Shown here piece after piece: positions 1 to 12,334 of a DNA stretch of 64,000 nt; within the stretch, counting starts at the first letter, position 1; the number at the start of each line of letters is the position of its first letter. The translations under genes and the position numbers were made by a program. Source of the stretch: Gavia stellata (taxonomy: Eukaryota; Chordata; Aves; Gaviiformes; Gaviidae); the NCBI RefSeq assembly GCF_030936135.1, contig NC_082599.1, positions 6,434,847 through 6,498,846 of the forward strand, written 5' to 3'. Below the pieces are notes generated by a model that was not told the DNA's origin, did no database searches, and was given only the letters and a program-made list of their open reading frames with translations.

Positions 1-189
1 AGAGGGAAGGCCGAGGGGAGAGCGAGGGACCCCCCGACTGCCTCCCCGACTGCCTGCCCGACTGCCTTCCCTCCCCGGGAGCGGCGCCTGGGTCTCTGCC
101 TCCCTCCGAGGAGCCTGGGGGAGCCGCAGCCCGGCTCAGGGCTGTGACAGACCCTCTGCGGGCCAGACAAGCCCAGACAAGGCTGAGCA

Positions 190-286
190 GCCCCGCAGCC
201 CTCCGCTTCTCCTCAGCGTTCCCCCCGCTTCTCCTCAGCGCTCCCCCCGCAGCCCTCCGCTTCTCCTCAGCGCTCCCCCCGCAGCC
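190..286. repeat. Short GC-rich tandem repeat in the GORASP1 upstream region
   Basis: The block gcttctcctcagcg followed by a run of C recurs three times, beginning at about 205, 227 and 259 (spacing 22 and 32 bases); the longer unit also carries gcagccctcc. It is an imperfect local tandem duplication upstream of the GORASP1 start. It may lie in the promoter or in the 5'UTR. Confidence 0.8.
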
Positions 287-589
287 GCTCGGCCGTTTCC
301 CGCCCAGAGACCCGTGGCTCGCGCCCCGCCCTCCCGCAGCAACGCCTCGCTTCCCCCGCCCCCTCCCCGGTTGCTAAGGGCGTCACCGCGTCACACACCC
401 CACCAGGCCGGCAGGGAGCGGAGTAGAGCTGAACGCTTGTTCACCTCTGCCCTGCGCGGGTGCTGCGCTCGGCGCTCGCTTGCTCAGGCCTGCGACGCCC
501 TCAGCTGAAGGAGCGGCGCGAGGGAGGTCCTCGTTGCTGTTGCCGCCGCCGCCGCTGCCGCCTGAGCGTCCTGTCCCGCGGTGGTGGGC

Positions 590-652
590 ATGGGGCTGGG
601 CTCGAGCTCCGAGGTCCCCGACGGTGGGGCCGAGGGCTTCCACGTACACGGG
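590..652 (+). CDS. GORASP1: GORASP1 coding exon 1
   Basis: Encodes residues 1-21, from the myristoylation motif MGLG to FHVHG. It ends in phase 0 at CACGGG|GTGAGG. The upstream extent of the exon (5'UTR) is unknown. Confidence 0.95.
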
Positions 653-3600
653 GTGAGGCGGCCGCTGCCGGGCCCGCGGGGGCGGTTTTGCGGGAGGAGA
701 GGGCGGGAGGGCTGTGAGGGGCGGCGGGCGCTGAGGGGGGGTCTGGCGGGGCGGGGGGTCCCGCTTCCCCCCTCCGGCCTGTGGTGGCTCTGGGAGGCCG
801 AGGCCGGCACGGGAGAGGGTGTTGGGCTCGGGGCAGCGGGCCTGCGGCCACGGCGGCGGGCTCCCTGGCCCCCACCGGTTGGCTCCATCCAGGGAACTGC
901 CACGACGGCAGGGGAGGAGCGGCCGCACCGCTCCCGGTAGGCAGTGGGTACCCGCCCGGCGGGGCCTCCCACCCGCCCCGGCGGCTTCACCGGGCTTGGA
1001 GTCTTGCCCTGTGATGTCTTGGCTGCCGGACAACCGAGGAGAACCTTTTGTGCTTCTTTCGACGAATTTTAAATACTTTTAAAGTAGTGTAGTCCTCTCT
1101 CCCTGCTCACCTCCAGATTCCCTTGACTTGAAGATTTGACTAATTTCTCTGCGGATCTTTACAGCATCTCGGCTGGGGGTTAGTTGCCACTCCAGCCGGT
1201 GTTTTCCTGAGGGTCTACGTCTCACAGTGCTGTATCTAAATGCAAATTTGTTGTAACTCCTTTGTCTGGCAAATTGTCTGCACACACGTTTGTTTAAATG
1301 TGTATCTTGGAGCTTAAAGATAGGCAGAGGTATTGCTGATAACTTATGCAACAACTGTTAACTTATCCTTTCATTTTAGTTGGTGGTCTTTCTCCCTGAA
1401 ATAAGAGTGAAAATGTTGTTGCCACGTGCTGCTTTCCAATTCATCAGCAGTTTGTGTTTCTCAGCATCCCAAGGTGTGTTTAGGGTGCTAGCGTTGTTGT
1501 GAGATCAGCTTTTGTCAGTCTCCTTAATTGAGTTAACTACATCAGAAATGACTGTTGGTCATGAAATGTCTCCTCCTTTTATGTTAAGTGCAGTTGTCTG
1601 TTCTGGAGGATGATTTTGGTGACCTACAGTATGCAGGAGACAGTAATTCTTTTTTTTTTCCCCAGGGAATTCATGCAACTTTTGATATGGTGTTGGTTTT
1701 GAAAACCAAATACTGCAGGCTTTTTTTTACAACTTACAGCTTTGTGTGGGAATCTGTATGGCTTTTAGACATCTGAACAACGTCATGAACTTCCCAATAA
1801 CTTCCATGTATTTCTTTTTGTGTAAATTTTCATCCTTGACATTGTGTTACGTGATAGTTTCATTGTAAGGCTTCTTGCGCATTATTTGGAATTGGGATGT
1901 AGGGTAAACTCTTCTTAACCTTCAGCTTGGTTCAGTATAAGCCGGCTGTTTGCTTTTGTTGCAATTTAGCATTGTGATGAAAGTTAATAATTCCTACTTC
2001 AATTGTGGTTACAGTGGTCAGTCTTGACAGATTAACAATAAAGCATGGTTTGTTTTTTTTTTTTGCTTTAAAAGCTTTTGCTGAAGTAACTATGCTATTA
2101 CTTTATATATTTTATAACTTGGATAGACAGTTATGCCAGCAAAAGTCCCAATACCGATACAACTTTATTTTTTAAAAAAATACAGCTGTTTGGTAACACG
2201 AGACCAAATATAAGATGTATCAGTTTTAACTTTGCTAGCGATGAACTTTTTAGTTTAGATGATGTGTGGGTTCTAACTTAGCGCTTAAATTGTGGGGTGG
2301 CTTTCAGGAGTCAAATATATTGCAGGTTATGGGCTGTACTGCTGAGTTTACATGAAGTAAAGTTACAAGCATCATGAACGGTTAGCATGTTTGCAATTGA
2401 TCCCTTAATATTATGTTGCTTTGTTAGTATACCTTGAAGTGGATATACTCTGCATATATCAAGTTCTGTGTAATTTCTGGTGGTTTTTTTCCTGGTGTGA
2501 ATGCAATCTAATAGCTATTTTGTATATTTCTTTATTATGTCTGTTTTATGATAACTTGCTTATAATGAAACTGAGATGTCGCAACTCTTTATTTCTTGTG
2601 AATCTTCTGTAAGTGATGGCAATCTTCTTGCCCAGTACTTGTGGTTAGCCATGCGTTTGTAGCGTACTCTTCTGAGTGTTCTATTCTAATGTGCTGTAAA
2701 TTGTGGGAACCTAACTGTAAATTGTGTTTACGTTAAAAAAAAAAAAAAAAAAGGCTGTGATGTAATTAGGGATTCTCAATGTGCTCAAGCTATTAGTACC
2801 ATGGAAGAAAATCCTGAAGCAGCACTTTGAAAACTAAGCCCTTCTCCAAAGCCCTTAATATTTAATAATGCCATGCTGCGCACTTTGCATCACAATACTT
2901 CTGTCTTGTATGGGGTTTGAAACCTGCTTTTTACAGCTTAATTAGGACACCAGTTGTTCATAATGCTATAAAAATAAGATCACAACTGTGGACTGCTTCC
3001 TGAGGTCTGTCATTTGGTATCTCATCTCTGATTCAACTCAAAAGTAAATATTGAATCAAGTGTAAAGATTAACACTGTCCCTTACTGTAACTAGAGATCA
3101 AAGTATAATAAAAATAAAATGTATGTTTTGCAGGTTCAAGAAAACTCCCCAGCTCAACAAGGAGGACTGGAACCTTTCTTTGATTTTATCATTGCCATAG
3201 GACACACTAGGCTTGTAAGCCTCAAATGATTTTATTTGGTTTTTTTTTTCCCCGCTGCATGAAATATGGGTGTTGTAATGATGAAAGGTAGAAGCCAAAG
3301 CTGTCATGGTAAAGAAAGCTTTTCATATTGGACATTGTATATGGCATTAAAAAGGTAAAGTAAAACTTGGTGGTGTTCAAAGTCTCCTCTCTGGCTGGAT
3401 CCAAATTTGAGGAAAGTTTTATTTATGCCTTCAGTCATCTTAACTTCTTAACAGATTAACACAATGTTTATGATATTACTCATTCATGCATATTTTCTGC
3501 CACAATGTGAATGTTGAACTGGTGAGTCAATGGTAAAAGCTCAACATTTGTTTAAACAAACTTGTTCCAACATTTGATAAAACATGAAAAAGAATCATGG

Positions 3601-6600
3601 CCTGTCTGCTTATACTTAAGACTGGGAACACAGTTCTTGTACGGTGAGTTATGAGAGAAGAGTTGAGTTTTGGTTTGGTGGTTTTTTGGTTTAAAAGGCT
3701 CACAGCTTTGGCTGTATGCTTCATCCTAGCTACATACAGGCTGAATGCATTAAGTCGTTCTTGTTTTCATTAGTGGAGGTGTCTTTCTGGAAATGATTGT
3801 TATAATGGTAGATTTTGGTGGAAGATCAAAAATAATGGTAGTTCTCTAAGCTACTCCCAAATAGTCTGTCTTTTCAGAGTCAATTTGCAAGGGCTGTTGA
3901 GTAAGGACTGGGATCAGAGGCATGAAGTAAAATGTTTCTGCTTATTGTTACGACTACGTAGTTAAGATCTAATATTGCTGTTGTTATTTAACAGCAGTTA
4001 TGAAGAACAGGAAACGAAGTGATGAAACTGAATAATAGTAATTACTTATATAAAGGGACATGAGCTCACAGTACTGACTTCTTTCTGATAAAAGAAAATT
4101 GAACTGCTGGGACTGATGGTGAGACACTGAGCCTAAACTTTGATGGTTTTGGTTCATTGTATCCAAATTCTGCCACAGACAGAATAGTAGTAGTAGTAAC
4201 ATCTATGTTACAGGCGCAACTAGAAATAATGTTAATCATATACCTCTCTCTGTGCTCTACAGAATAAAGAAAACAATATGTTGAAAGATCTGCTGAAGGC
4301 AAATGCCGAAAAAGCAGTGAAGCTGGAGGTGTATAATATCAAAACAATGAAAATAAGAGAGGTGGAGGTGATCCCCAGTAACATGTGGGGAGGACAAGGT
4401 CTTCTTGGAGCCAGTGTGAGGTTCTGCAGTTTCCAGGGAGCCAATGAACACGTGTGGCATGTTTTGGTGAGACAAAATTCTTTGGTGGCTCGTTTAATGC
4501 TCATACAACCTTGTTTTAAAGTGTAATGGTTAGAAGTAACTTGTACTTTCAGCACAGTGCTGAAGTCACACAGAAGAAGGGAACACAGTCTTGACAGTTT
4601 GTCTGAGCTATCTGAATATGGACAAGTAGTGGGTGACTGTTCATGTTGCCTGTCGCTCTGAAGAAAAATAACTCCATCCCAACCAGACCAAATAGTTTGT
4701 GATGGGGAGAAGTTTTTTTTTGTCTTTTGTCTAAAGAATCAATGGCAAAAGCAAAAAATATTCTGGCTCAAGAGATGTCTCTGTGTTGGCTGAACTTTAT
4801 CAAAGTAATAATAATGTTACAAAAAGCACCAAAAAATATTTTAAAATTAAGAGGGAGAGCTTAAAGAGTAGAACAGAATAGGAGAGACTTATGTTTTTGG
4901 TTGTTTAAATAAATGCAACTTTTCAACATCTTCAGAGTATCTCATTTTGAATTGGTAGTATCTTGGTCTGTCTTATTCAGCATGTTTTACAAGATGTCAC
5001 ACTTAGAAGTCCTTGAACAGTCTACGTCTATTTTGTCCCATAAACAAAATGTTCTTTCCTTGTTTTGTTTTTGGAATTAGATTTCCTTTTTGATCTTGGG
5101 GTAGTTTATCCTACTGCGAGTGCAGATGACACATGTCATTCTTTAACAGGATGTTGAACCTGCATCTCCTGCAGCTCTAGCTGGTCTCCAGCCGTACACT
5201 GACTACATTGTTGGATCTGATCAGATTCTTCAGGAGGTAGGGTGCATGTTCCTTCAAGTAGTGATTGTCTTCGTGCCTGCCAAGCGTATATTGTAGGGTT
5301 TGGTTTTTTTATAAATCTGATTGTGTCTATATCAAATGTATGGGGCTAGCTTTTTGGGATTTTGGGACATTAATGTTTATGACAGATGCTTTATGGTTGA
5401 GGTAAACATTATCTTTTTTTTTAACGTGACAATAAAATAAGTTGCCCATAAAGATCAAACTACACTACTGAGTTTTAGTCTGTCTCTGGGTTTTTAATAT
5501 CTCTTGCTGAAGTGAATAACTACGTAAAATGCTAACTTGCTTCCTGCTCCTTGTCTTGCACGTTTGAGTTTAATAACTACTACTGTCTTTTTTTCTTAGT
5601 CAGAGGATTTCTTTTCACTGATTGAATCCCATGAGGGGAAGCCGCTGAAGCTGATGGTTTATAACACTGAAGCAGATTCCATTCGAGAGGTAGTTGTGAC
5701 TCCCAATGGAGCTTGGGGTGGAGAAGGAAGGTACTGATCTCCAGACAGTCACTGGCTGATGACAGGCTATATACTCACTGTAAATTAGCTCCTGTTAAGA
5801 GTATTATTGATTACAGCTTGCTGTTTTAAAGTTAAGCCTTGTTTTCTTACACTTGTCACACAGAACTGTTCATCTTTCCGGAAAAGAAACAGCTTAGAAC
5901 TAGGAATTGGGTGTGTTCTGGATCTAAGCCTGTTTGAGCTGGAACCGATGACAAAACCTGTGTTGACTTCCCTGGTGGTAGATTCACTAGCTATGTTCTC
6001 ACAGTCAAACATTCAGTTAAACCAAGAACAAAATCCAAATAGGGTATATATTGTAAAGATACATTTTTTCTTTTTTTTTGTAAATATATAAAAATAATAA
6101 CTGAAAGCTAAGCTATGTATCTCTAAATGTAAATTGCAGAGTGCTCCCTGAGTACTATAAGTGAAATGATTCCTGCAGGTAGGTGTTTCTTGCTATAGAT
6201 TAAAGACTCAAACTCTTCTTGTTTTTAAAGAGTCAAAATTTAAAACACTTACTAGCTTTGTTAAGAACACCCTTTTTTTCTTTTCCCCCCAAGTGTTGTT
6301 TTACTTTTCTTGTACAGTTTAGGATGTGGTATTGGATATGGCTATTTGCACAGAATTCCAACACAGTCTGTAGTATTGAAGAAAAAGCCAGAAAGCAAAC
6401 CACCTTCACCCTTACCAGAAGCTGGAACTCCTGTACCATCTACTAACGGTTACACAGAGGTATATAAGAAATTAGTTATGTTCTCTGGAGTTGCAAAATT
6501 TTCTCCTTGTTGGAACATTCATAATACAGTACATTTGAGTACAGCATACAATTTTGCTTGAACAAAATGGAGTTAGGTGAAGGGAACGTGAGAGCTGATG

Positions 6601-8739
6601 ATGCTGAGCAGATGACAGGAAGGGTAGCATGAGCAAGAAACTCTGTTTGCTGAGCTGTACCCTTTATTTTCTCCTCAAACCTTCAGCTGGTATTTTTCCA
6701 TATTCTTTTGTATTTGGGTGCAATTACATAGATTAGAATTACTCTTTCCCTAGTGTTGGCTGGTATAAATTTTTGCCAGGTATTTTCTTCCTGTTTTGAA
6801 GACTTGCATACTACAGCTGTATCAGTCAATGAGAGCCACAGTAGAAGAACACCCTTCTCACTAGGAGATAAAACACACCTACAAGAATTAAGTATGGACT
6901 GTTCTTCTAAGAGCGTACTGGCTTTAAAAGGCTACGTTGGAACATGTCCTAATTAGTGGCTTGACTGTCAGTTTTGGCATTGTACATTCTCTCTGAATTG
7001 GTGTACTTGGAGATTGAGGCAGAATGCTTTCACAGGAAGGTCTTCTTCAGATGAAGCTTTCAATATAAAAAGATGCTTTTCCTTCTTACTGTGTTATTCT
7101 AGACTCCATTATTGGCACCTATTTCTCAGAGTGACAACTCTGAAATAGTTACGAGCTTGGATCATTCCACAGATCAAGAAATGAGTGGTTATTCACCAGA
7201 AAGCTCGCTTTCTCCTCCTCCCCCTCTCCAGAGAGTTATGGATCCAGGTATATTTTCTTGGGTGCTTTTTTCAGCAATTCTTTAGAGGACATCTAAGTAA
7301 ACTAATATGGTCTCAAACAAGTTTGAGACTTAAATGCAGAACTGTGAGCACTGGTAGTTGTTTTCCTTAAAGTTTTTGACTTCACTGGATTTCAGAGCTG
7401 TAGAATTTGGGTACTGTGAGCCTGACTGAGGTCAACATTCTGCAGAAGTCTTTCCACTGATATCAGCTAAATTTTAGGTTAAATTTATTTGCATTTAGTG
7501 GGGAGGGGACTTCACTGACTTCAGTCTGGATATAACATGTCTTTTTGAGTCTAGAATTTTGTGTTATATCTAAAACAGTACTGTAATATTTGCTTTCTCC
7601 CTCAGGGTTTCTAGATATGTCTGGTATTTCATTTCCTGAACTTACTAACTTATCAAAAGTGTCCAGCGTGTCTTCATCTGCCTCCCTCAACATGCCAGCA
7701 GCAGATGCTTTAGTAGGCACTGAAAAGTTAATATCGAACAATGATGCTTCTGCTTATTTTGGTAAGTGTATTCAAGATTTCCTTTAAGCCTCTGACCTAG
7801 ATTCTGGAATGGCACCAAGTCACGCCTGCTCAACAGTATCATGATTTTTGGAAATAAGCCAGTTTTTAAGAAAAATCAGACAGGGGATGGGCTAAAATGA
7901 GATGGAAAAGTCGCAGAAATCAGGTGTAGAAGTAGACTAAAAACTAACAGGTTTTTTTATAAGATTATTGAATGTGCGTGTCTTTTTCTTTAAATGAAAA
8001 TGTTGATGATCTAAATTACACTGACACTAAAAGCAGGTATTTCTAAAATCGGTGTAAAAGAGTTTTTGTACCACAGGCTTGTCTTTACAGTTGTAAAGTG
8101 AAAGCAAAATTGCAGTCATCTTAATAGTGACTTTTCTATTTAAAAAAAAAAAAAAATCTTCATATTATGGATACCTCTCCGTTTTAAAAGGTGGGGTGGG
8201 TAAGAGTTGTAACATGAAATAAAACATCTCTAGCATAAGAATACAGCCGACCAAATGGTTTGTGGTCTCTTAAAAACCTGCTTGCACCATCAGATTTTCT
8301 GGATTTGGGGAGAACTGAGAAAAAAAGCTCATGTATTTGACAGTTGTGAATCTGGTTATGTGCCTGTACGAGGTGTCTCATTTGGGCTGATTTTCCTAGA
8401 CGTACGGTAACCAGAAGCACTGCCTGTTAGCCTGACAGCTTTTGTTTCTTTACGAATGATTTCCATTTCCCAGAAAAAGCTGCAGCTTTGGACCCTGAAG
8501 ATGTAACCATGTATTCTGAAGGCTCAGTGAAGCAGCCCCAGTTGGACGACCTACTGCCTTCAGTTCCATCTTTACCTTCTTTTGCTCTTCCTAATGAAAT
8601 TTCTTCCAAAACAACACTAGGAACTGATCCCGATAACCAAGAAACAAAGCTGCTCTTAAACAGTACTGAGAGCTCATTAACCACTACTCCAATGAAACCA
8701 GATGATGAAGCAGCATGTGAAGAAGAAGAATCTGTGTAA
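590..8739 (+). CDS. GORASP1: GORASP1, Golgi reassembly-stacking protein 1 (GRASP65), complete, 9 coding exons
   Basis: Joining 590-652, 3134-3214, 4263-4466, 5150-5236, 5600-5730, 6318-6459, 7103-7247, 7606-7761 and 8474-8739 gives one open frame of 424 codons plus TAA; human GORASP1 is about 440. All junctions are GT-AG. The product is a peripheral cis-Golgi protein that tethers and stacks cisternae and binds GM130 (family knowledge). It opens MGLGSSSEV, with Gly2 as the N-myristoylation site. The GRASP region (about residues 1-210) holds two PDZ-like halves, marked by [16 protein letters not shown] (exon 3) and [17 protein letters not shown] (exons 5-6). Residues from about 210 form the Ser/Pro-rich regulatory tail, which in mammals is phosphorylated in mitosis. 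The wording fits GORASP1 better than GORASP2 (MGLG start, [17 protein letters not shown]). The ATG has G at -3 and G at +4. Neighbour WDR48 converges, as in human. Confidence 0.96.
701..770 (+). other. G-quadruplex-prone G-rich tract in GORASP1 intron 1
   Basis: On the + strand several runs of three to seven G lie within about 60 bases (around 717-768), separated by loops of one to seven bases. This fits the G-quadruplex pattern just after the first donor site. It is a sequence motif only; formation is untested. Confidence 0.55.
2735..2752 (+). repeat. Poly(A) tract, 18 bases
   Basis: An uninterrupted run of 18 A in GORASP1 intron 1. No recognisable retrotransposon body precedes it, so I treat it as a mononucleotide repeat and not a SINE tail. 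Confidence 0.9.
3134..3214 (+). CDS. GORASP1: GORASP1 coding exon 2
   Basis: Encodes residues 22-48, [18 protein letters not shown] through GHTRL, the first half of PDZ1. Both ends are phase 0 (ttttgcag| and CTT|gtaagc). Confidence 0.96.
4263..4466 (+). CDS. GORASP1: GORASP1 coding exon 3
   Basis: Encodes residues 49-116, from [14 protein letters not shown] to NEHVWHVL, with the family signature [18 protein letters not shown]. Phase 0 at both ends (ctctacag| and TTG|gtgaga). It is the longest GRASP-domain exon. Confidence 0.97.
5150..5236 (+). CDS. GORASP1: GORASP1 coding exon 4
   Basis: Encodes residues 117-145, [19 protein letters not shown] to DQILQE, the start of PDZ2. Junctions are tttaacag| and GAG|gtaggg. 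Confidence 0.96.
5600..5730 (+). CDS. GORASP1: GORASP1 coding exon 5
   Basis: Encodes residues 146-188 plus two bases of codon 189, [20 protein letters not shown] to WGGEG. It ends in phase 2 at GGAAG|gtactg; the codon is completed by the T at 6318. Confidence 0.96.
6318..6459 (+). CDS. GORASP1: GORASP1 coding exon 6
   Basis: Begins in phase 2 after ttgtacag and encodes [16 protein letters not shown], the end of the GRASP domain, then a Pro/Ser-rich linker ending NGYTE. Donor GAG|gtatat. Confidence 0.96.
7103..7247 (+). CDS. GORASP1: GORASP1 coding exon 7
   Basis: Encodes part of the Ser/Pro-rich tail ending [11 protein letters not shown], which matches the mammalian GORASP1 segment before GFLD. 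Acceptor gttattctag; donor in phase 1 (CCAG|gtatat). Confidence 0.94.
7606..7761 (+). CDS. GORASP1: GORASP1 coding exon 8
   Basis: Starts in phase 1 and gives [15 protein letters not shown], close to the mammalian GFLDVSGIS segment, followed by a Ser-rich low-similarity stretch. Donor TTTTG|gtaagt. Confidence 0.94.
8474..8739 (+). CDS. GORASP1: GORASP1 coding exon 9 (terminal)
   Basis: Acceptor tttcccag. It encodes the last 87 residues, an acidic Ser/Thr-rich tail ending [11 protein letters not shown], then TAA. The tail is the least conserved part of the family; the frame is kept open by the upstream exons. Confidence 0.93.
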
Positions 8740-10700
8740 GGTCATGAGTGAAGTGGATGCTGCTTTTGTTTACGGACTGCCATATGCTGTAATACTACAG
8801 CTTAGAATATTTTTCTGATCTTGAAAAAAAAAATTACAGCTATTCTATTTTGTTAGTGTAGACAATATTATAAAAGAAATCATATGAAATATGTATCCTA
8901 TTGTCTTTTCCAATCATTGTTTAATGGATTGATCTGTGTTCAGATTTTGAATGCTGTCCAAAAATCATCAAATCAATGGAGAAATCTAATGCAGAAACAA
9001 GTTGGAGACTGGTAAAATGTCAAGTTCCTGAATTTGTTTGCCTACAAATGCTCCGGAATGTATTTATGAAGGCACTCTGCCTGAACAGTGACACTTAATG
9101 AGGATTTTCTCAGTATGATTGATGGCGTTAAAAAAAAAAATTATGGTTTTGACTTGCTAGAAAGCTTTTCTAACGGTTCACCTCAATTAGACAGTTCTTG
9201 TGACTTTCCAGGCACTTCTTACCGCAAGGTGTCTTTATTCCTACTTACTACTCTGCAAACTGTTATTTTTCTTGTTTTAGAGGCCTTTCTCTGTAGCAGT
9301 TATTCATGTACCTTCTCTATAACTACTTTTGCAGGAAAGGAAGTACCATATGGTTTGAAGTTGCAGCATATAATAAGACAAAATCATGTGGGTGGGTCCT
9401 GTCATTCACTTCAGCTCTTCAATGGATCATGTGGTGGTCTCACAATTAAAAAAAAAAAAGGGGGGGTGGGAAACAAAGATGTTTATTTGAAACAAACTGA
9501 AGTCAATGATGACTTTAAGTCAGAGCCATGTGTTTTCAGGGTGATTAACCTTTTCAAGTGGAGTTGAGTATGTCTTGGTTTATGTAGTGACAGAGAAATA
9601 GATTTTCCTCAGTTCTGCTTTTCTATTTACCCTTTTTATACGAATTGTTACAAGTTTAGGACATGGGGATGGAACACATTAGTGCAGCAACATCTATTGC
9701 TTTATGTAGCTTTTTTGTTTGGTTTGTACTTGTCTTCAAATAGCTGCTGAATGTAGTAGCAAACATGAAACAAGCTATGAAAGAAATATGGGTGTTTTCA
9801 TACCCCTCAGGGCAGTGATTTATCATGGAATTTTAAAGCTGTAGATTGGGAATAACTTAGCTATAGCTGGTACATACGTGGTGAAAATCCTTCATAAATT
9901 AAGAGAATGGGGTACAAGGTTAGGTGGGTGTTTAAGCTAATAAACTAGAGTTAGCAGTCTTGTTTACTTTCCTTTTTTCTGCCCTGTCTCCTGATCTGTT
10001 TCTACATCGTGCCCTATGGAGGTCAGTAAGCGAAATGGCTGACTAGGCTGAAATCTAGTAGCAAAGCAGGATGGGGAGTCTGGGTGGTAAGGATTTGCTC
10101 CTGACAGCTTGGCTTCAGCAAAAGGGTGCAGTGGAGTTGCAACACCAAGAAGTCTTCAGATGAGTATACCCTTAAGTAAAAATCTGTCCTTTATGTTCCT
10201 TCATCTCTGTTAGTCTTAAGTACTGCTTTCACATAAAATACAGTATCTCTGAACAGGATCGTCAAAATACCTTCTGCTCTGAAGAAGAATGATTAAGCCT
10301 TAACTGAACGTAGTAGAATTAAGAGATTTGAAATCTAGTCTGCTAAATTGTCTGTTAATAGTGAACAGACTTTTTCCTATATTGCTAAAATAATTTCCTC
10401 TTTTCTTCTGTAAAAAAAAAAAACCAAGGGTGAACAGCCAAACACTAAAAATAAATGTAATTTAAGCTATTGGTAAGCTTGTTTGGTCTCAGAGCCTGAT
10501 GATTGAAGCTATGTAATCTATTTGGGGTTTTTTGTTGCTGTTTATTCAGGACTGTTTCTAGTCTTACACCTTTGTCAAAACGGTTTTTAAGCTGGTAGAG
10601 CTTGTTTAAGTGGTGCTGTACCGTAAGCACTCTTTAGAAATTTCAGACCAGGGAATGTCAAAACTCATACTGAATCTAAAATGTTGCAGTAATAAATGGC
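8740..10700 (+). other. GORASP1: GORASP1 3' untranslated region (probable extent)
   Basis: Sequence after the stop has no coding signal. AATAAA hexamers on the + strand occur at 9939-9944, 10450-10455 and 10691-10696, any of which could end the transcript. A 159-codon open stretch at 9088-9567 begins with GTG and resembles no known protein, so I leave it as UTR. Confidence 0.6.
9939..9944 (+). terminator. GORASP1: Candidate poly(A) signal AATAAA for GORASP1
   Basis: First canonical AATAAA on the + strand that I noticed after the stop codon, about 1.2 kb downstream. Alternatives lie at 10450 and 10691. Confidence 0.45.
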
Positions 10701-12334
10701 TCAGTGCTGAGGGCAGTCTGTGTCCAGCCTACTTGATGTTAATTGGCTCTTGGAATGGGGGTGGGGAGTTGGTTTGTTTTTAAGAGGACTTGATTCTTTT
10801 TTCATAATGGTCTAAAATACCCACTTAAAAAACTAAATAGTGAGTTAAATCTCTAGCAGTAGCATGTTTTTATCATTTAAATGCTAAAGGAGGTGAAGAG
10901 TTTAACCTCTTCCTCCTCAAATTCCTTTTCTCTTGACAATTTGGAGACTGCCTTCTGAGATGCCTGAAGCTACCTCCCTGCTGAAACAAAGAAGAGTGGA
11001 AAATACTCTTTTACTCATAGGTGCAGAAGTGAGAAAGCTGATTGGAACTAGTTTCAAAATAAAAAGGGTGGAGGAAGCTCCTGAGAGTGGCTCTGGTTCT
11101 CCTGGACACAAGTCTGGCATACATTAAATCCAAAGAAAGAGGCTAGCTGGAGCTCAAGTATCACAGCAAGGATTAGGCAAAGCTTGTCTCCACTGAGCCA
11201 TGCCTCTGCCAACCCTGATGAGCCAGAGCACCTGGGTGCTGGCAGTTAAACACAGGATGGACACTGGGAGAGGCTGTGGGACCTCCATCCACCCAGATGC
11301 TTGCAACTCTGCTCAACAAAGGCTGGAGCAACTTGATCAAACCTTGCCCCAAGCAAGGCTAACTTCAGCAGGTTGGACCAAGCCCTCCCTTCTGAAGTAA
11401 ACTACTTGATTCATGGGAACTTTGGACAGCATAACCCTGTACTAAGCATGATCCTAGCCCCCAAAAATGATGGTAAGGAAACAACCATCCTAGAGATAAA
11501 CATGCAAATCTCATTATTAGCAGCAATACAGAAGCTGAACTAATTCCAGCTGAACTCAAATGTGTGAATGGAAGTATTTAGTGTCTTTAAGGTGAACAAC
11601 TACTAGTAAGAACTGTTGAAATATCAAATTCAGGCAGCGATGACTTTGTTTTCCCTCTTAAATCAGCAAGCCTGCTGTGGAAGTTTACTGAATCTTCTGC
11701 TGTCTTACTCCAGGCGATGTTCAGAAGCTGCTCATCCAAGTTGCCATGCTTGACTGAATTCCTCTTAGCTGTAACTGAGAAATACTACAGGAAGATAAAC
11801 TGCAAAGTGGAGTAGAGATCACACCACTTATGTGTGTACTGATGGGCTTGAATTACGCATTTCCAGCTGCTTTGGGGCTCAGAATTTAATCTCACCTGGC
11901 ACTAAGGATTACAGCACTAACTGGGGAAGCAGGAGACTTCAGCTGTTCCAGCACCCCTGTGCTCCTGCACCATGAATTTAGCAGAAATTGAAAACAGCAG
12001 AGGCACACTCCCAGGGAAAAGTCTTTAATCCAGCATTCCCCTCAGCACCCTTACCCTACTCCATCTTCCCCCATAACTGGGCAAATATTTTCACCTCCAA
12101 GCACTTATGAAAGAACTTGGCCCCACTGCCTCTGGCTGCTCCGTCAAAGCAGCTATAGGTCAGTCAATGCATTTGATTTGACTGTGCTGAACTCTATTTC
12201 CTGGGCACTGCCACTAATGTCCACACATCTTCCCTCTGTGCTTTTGCCTTAAGCAAACACCAATTTGTGTTGGTTCTGCTGTAACAGCAATTTCAAAGCT
12301 ATTGTTTGGTTTAAGTTACATGTCTTTTTTCGGT

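Larger units (their letters stand above)
1..1000. promoter_or_regulatory. GORASP1: CpG island / promoter region of GORASP1
   Basis: The first kilobase is very GC- and CpG-rich and then drops abruptly to ordinary AT-rich sequence near 1020. It covers the 5' flank, the first coding exon and the start of intron 1. I found no ATG on the + strand before the one at 590, so that start is the first available in the window. An RFX-like half site (GTTGCTAAGG) lies at 370-379. In human, GORASP1 is head-to-head with TTC21A, so this island may also serve a minus-strand TTC21A promoter; no TTC21A coding sequence is recognisable inside the window. The transcription start itself cannot be fixed from sequence. 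Confidence 0.8.
653..3133 (+). other. GORASP1: GORASP1 intron 1 (2.5 kb)
   Basis: Begins gtgagg inside the CpG island and ends ttttgcag. Apart from the G-rich tract and the poly(A) run I see no interspersed repeat or embedded gene. Confidence 0.85.
3215..8473 (+). other. GORASP1: GORASP1 introns 2-8
   Basis: The introns between the exons listed are 352 to 1048 bases, all GT-AG and AT-rich. I see no CR1, LTR, SINE or RNA gene in them, only short poly(A)/poly(T) runs such as that at about 8140-8156. Confidence 0.8.

Noticed and set aside
1-589. First exon of the expected divergent neighbour TTC21A on the minus strand
   Set aside because: No minus-strand ATG or recognisable N-terminal sequence of that protein is present before 589; it probably lies left of the window.
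383-1033. Long Pro/Arg-rich minus-strand open frames over the GORASP1 CpG island
   Set aside because: GC-rich DNA lacks stop codons by chance; composition is low-complexity and no domain is recognisable. The real exon is on the opposite strand.
9088-9567. 159-codon + strand open frame downstream of GORASP1
   Set aside because: Starts at GTG, contains poly(A)-derived lysine runs and has no recognised similarity; it lies in the probable 3'UTR.
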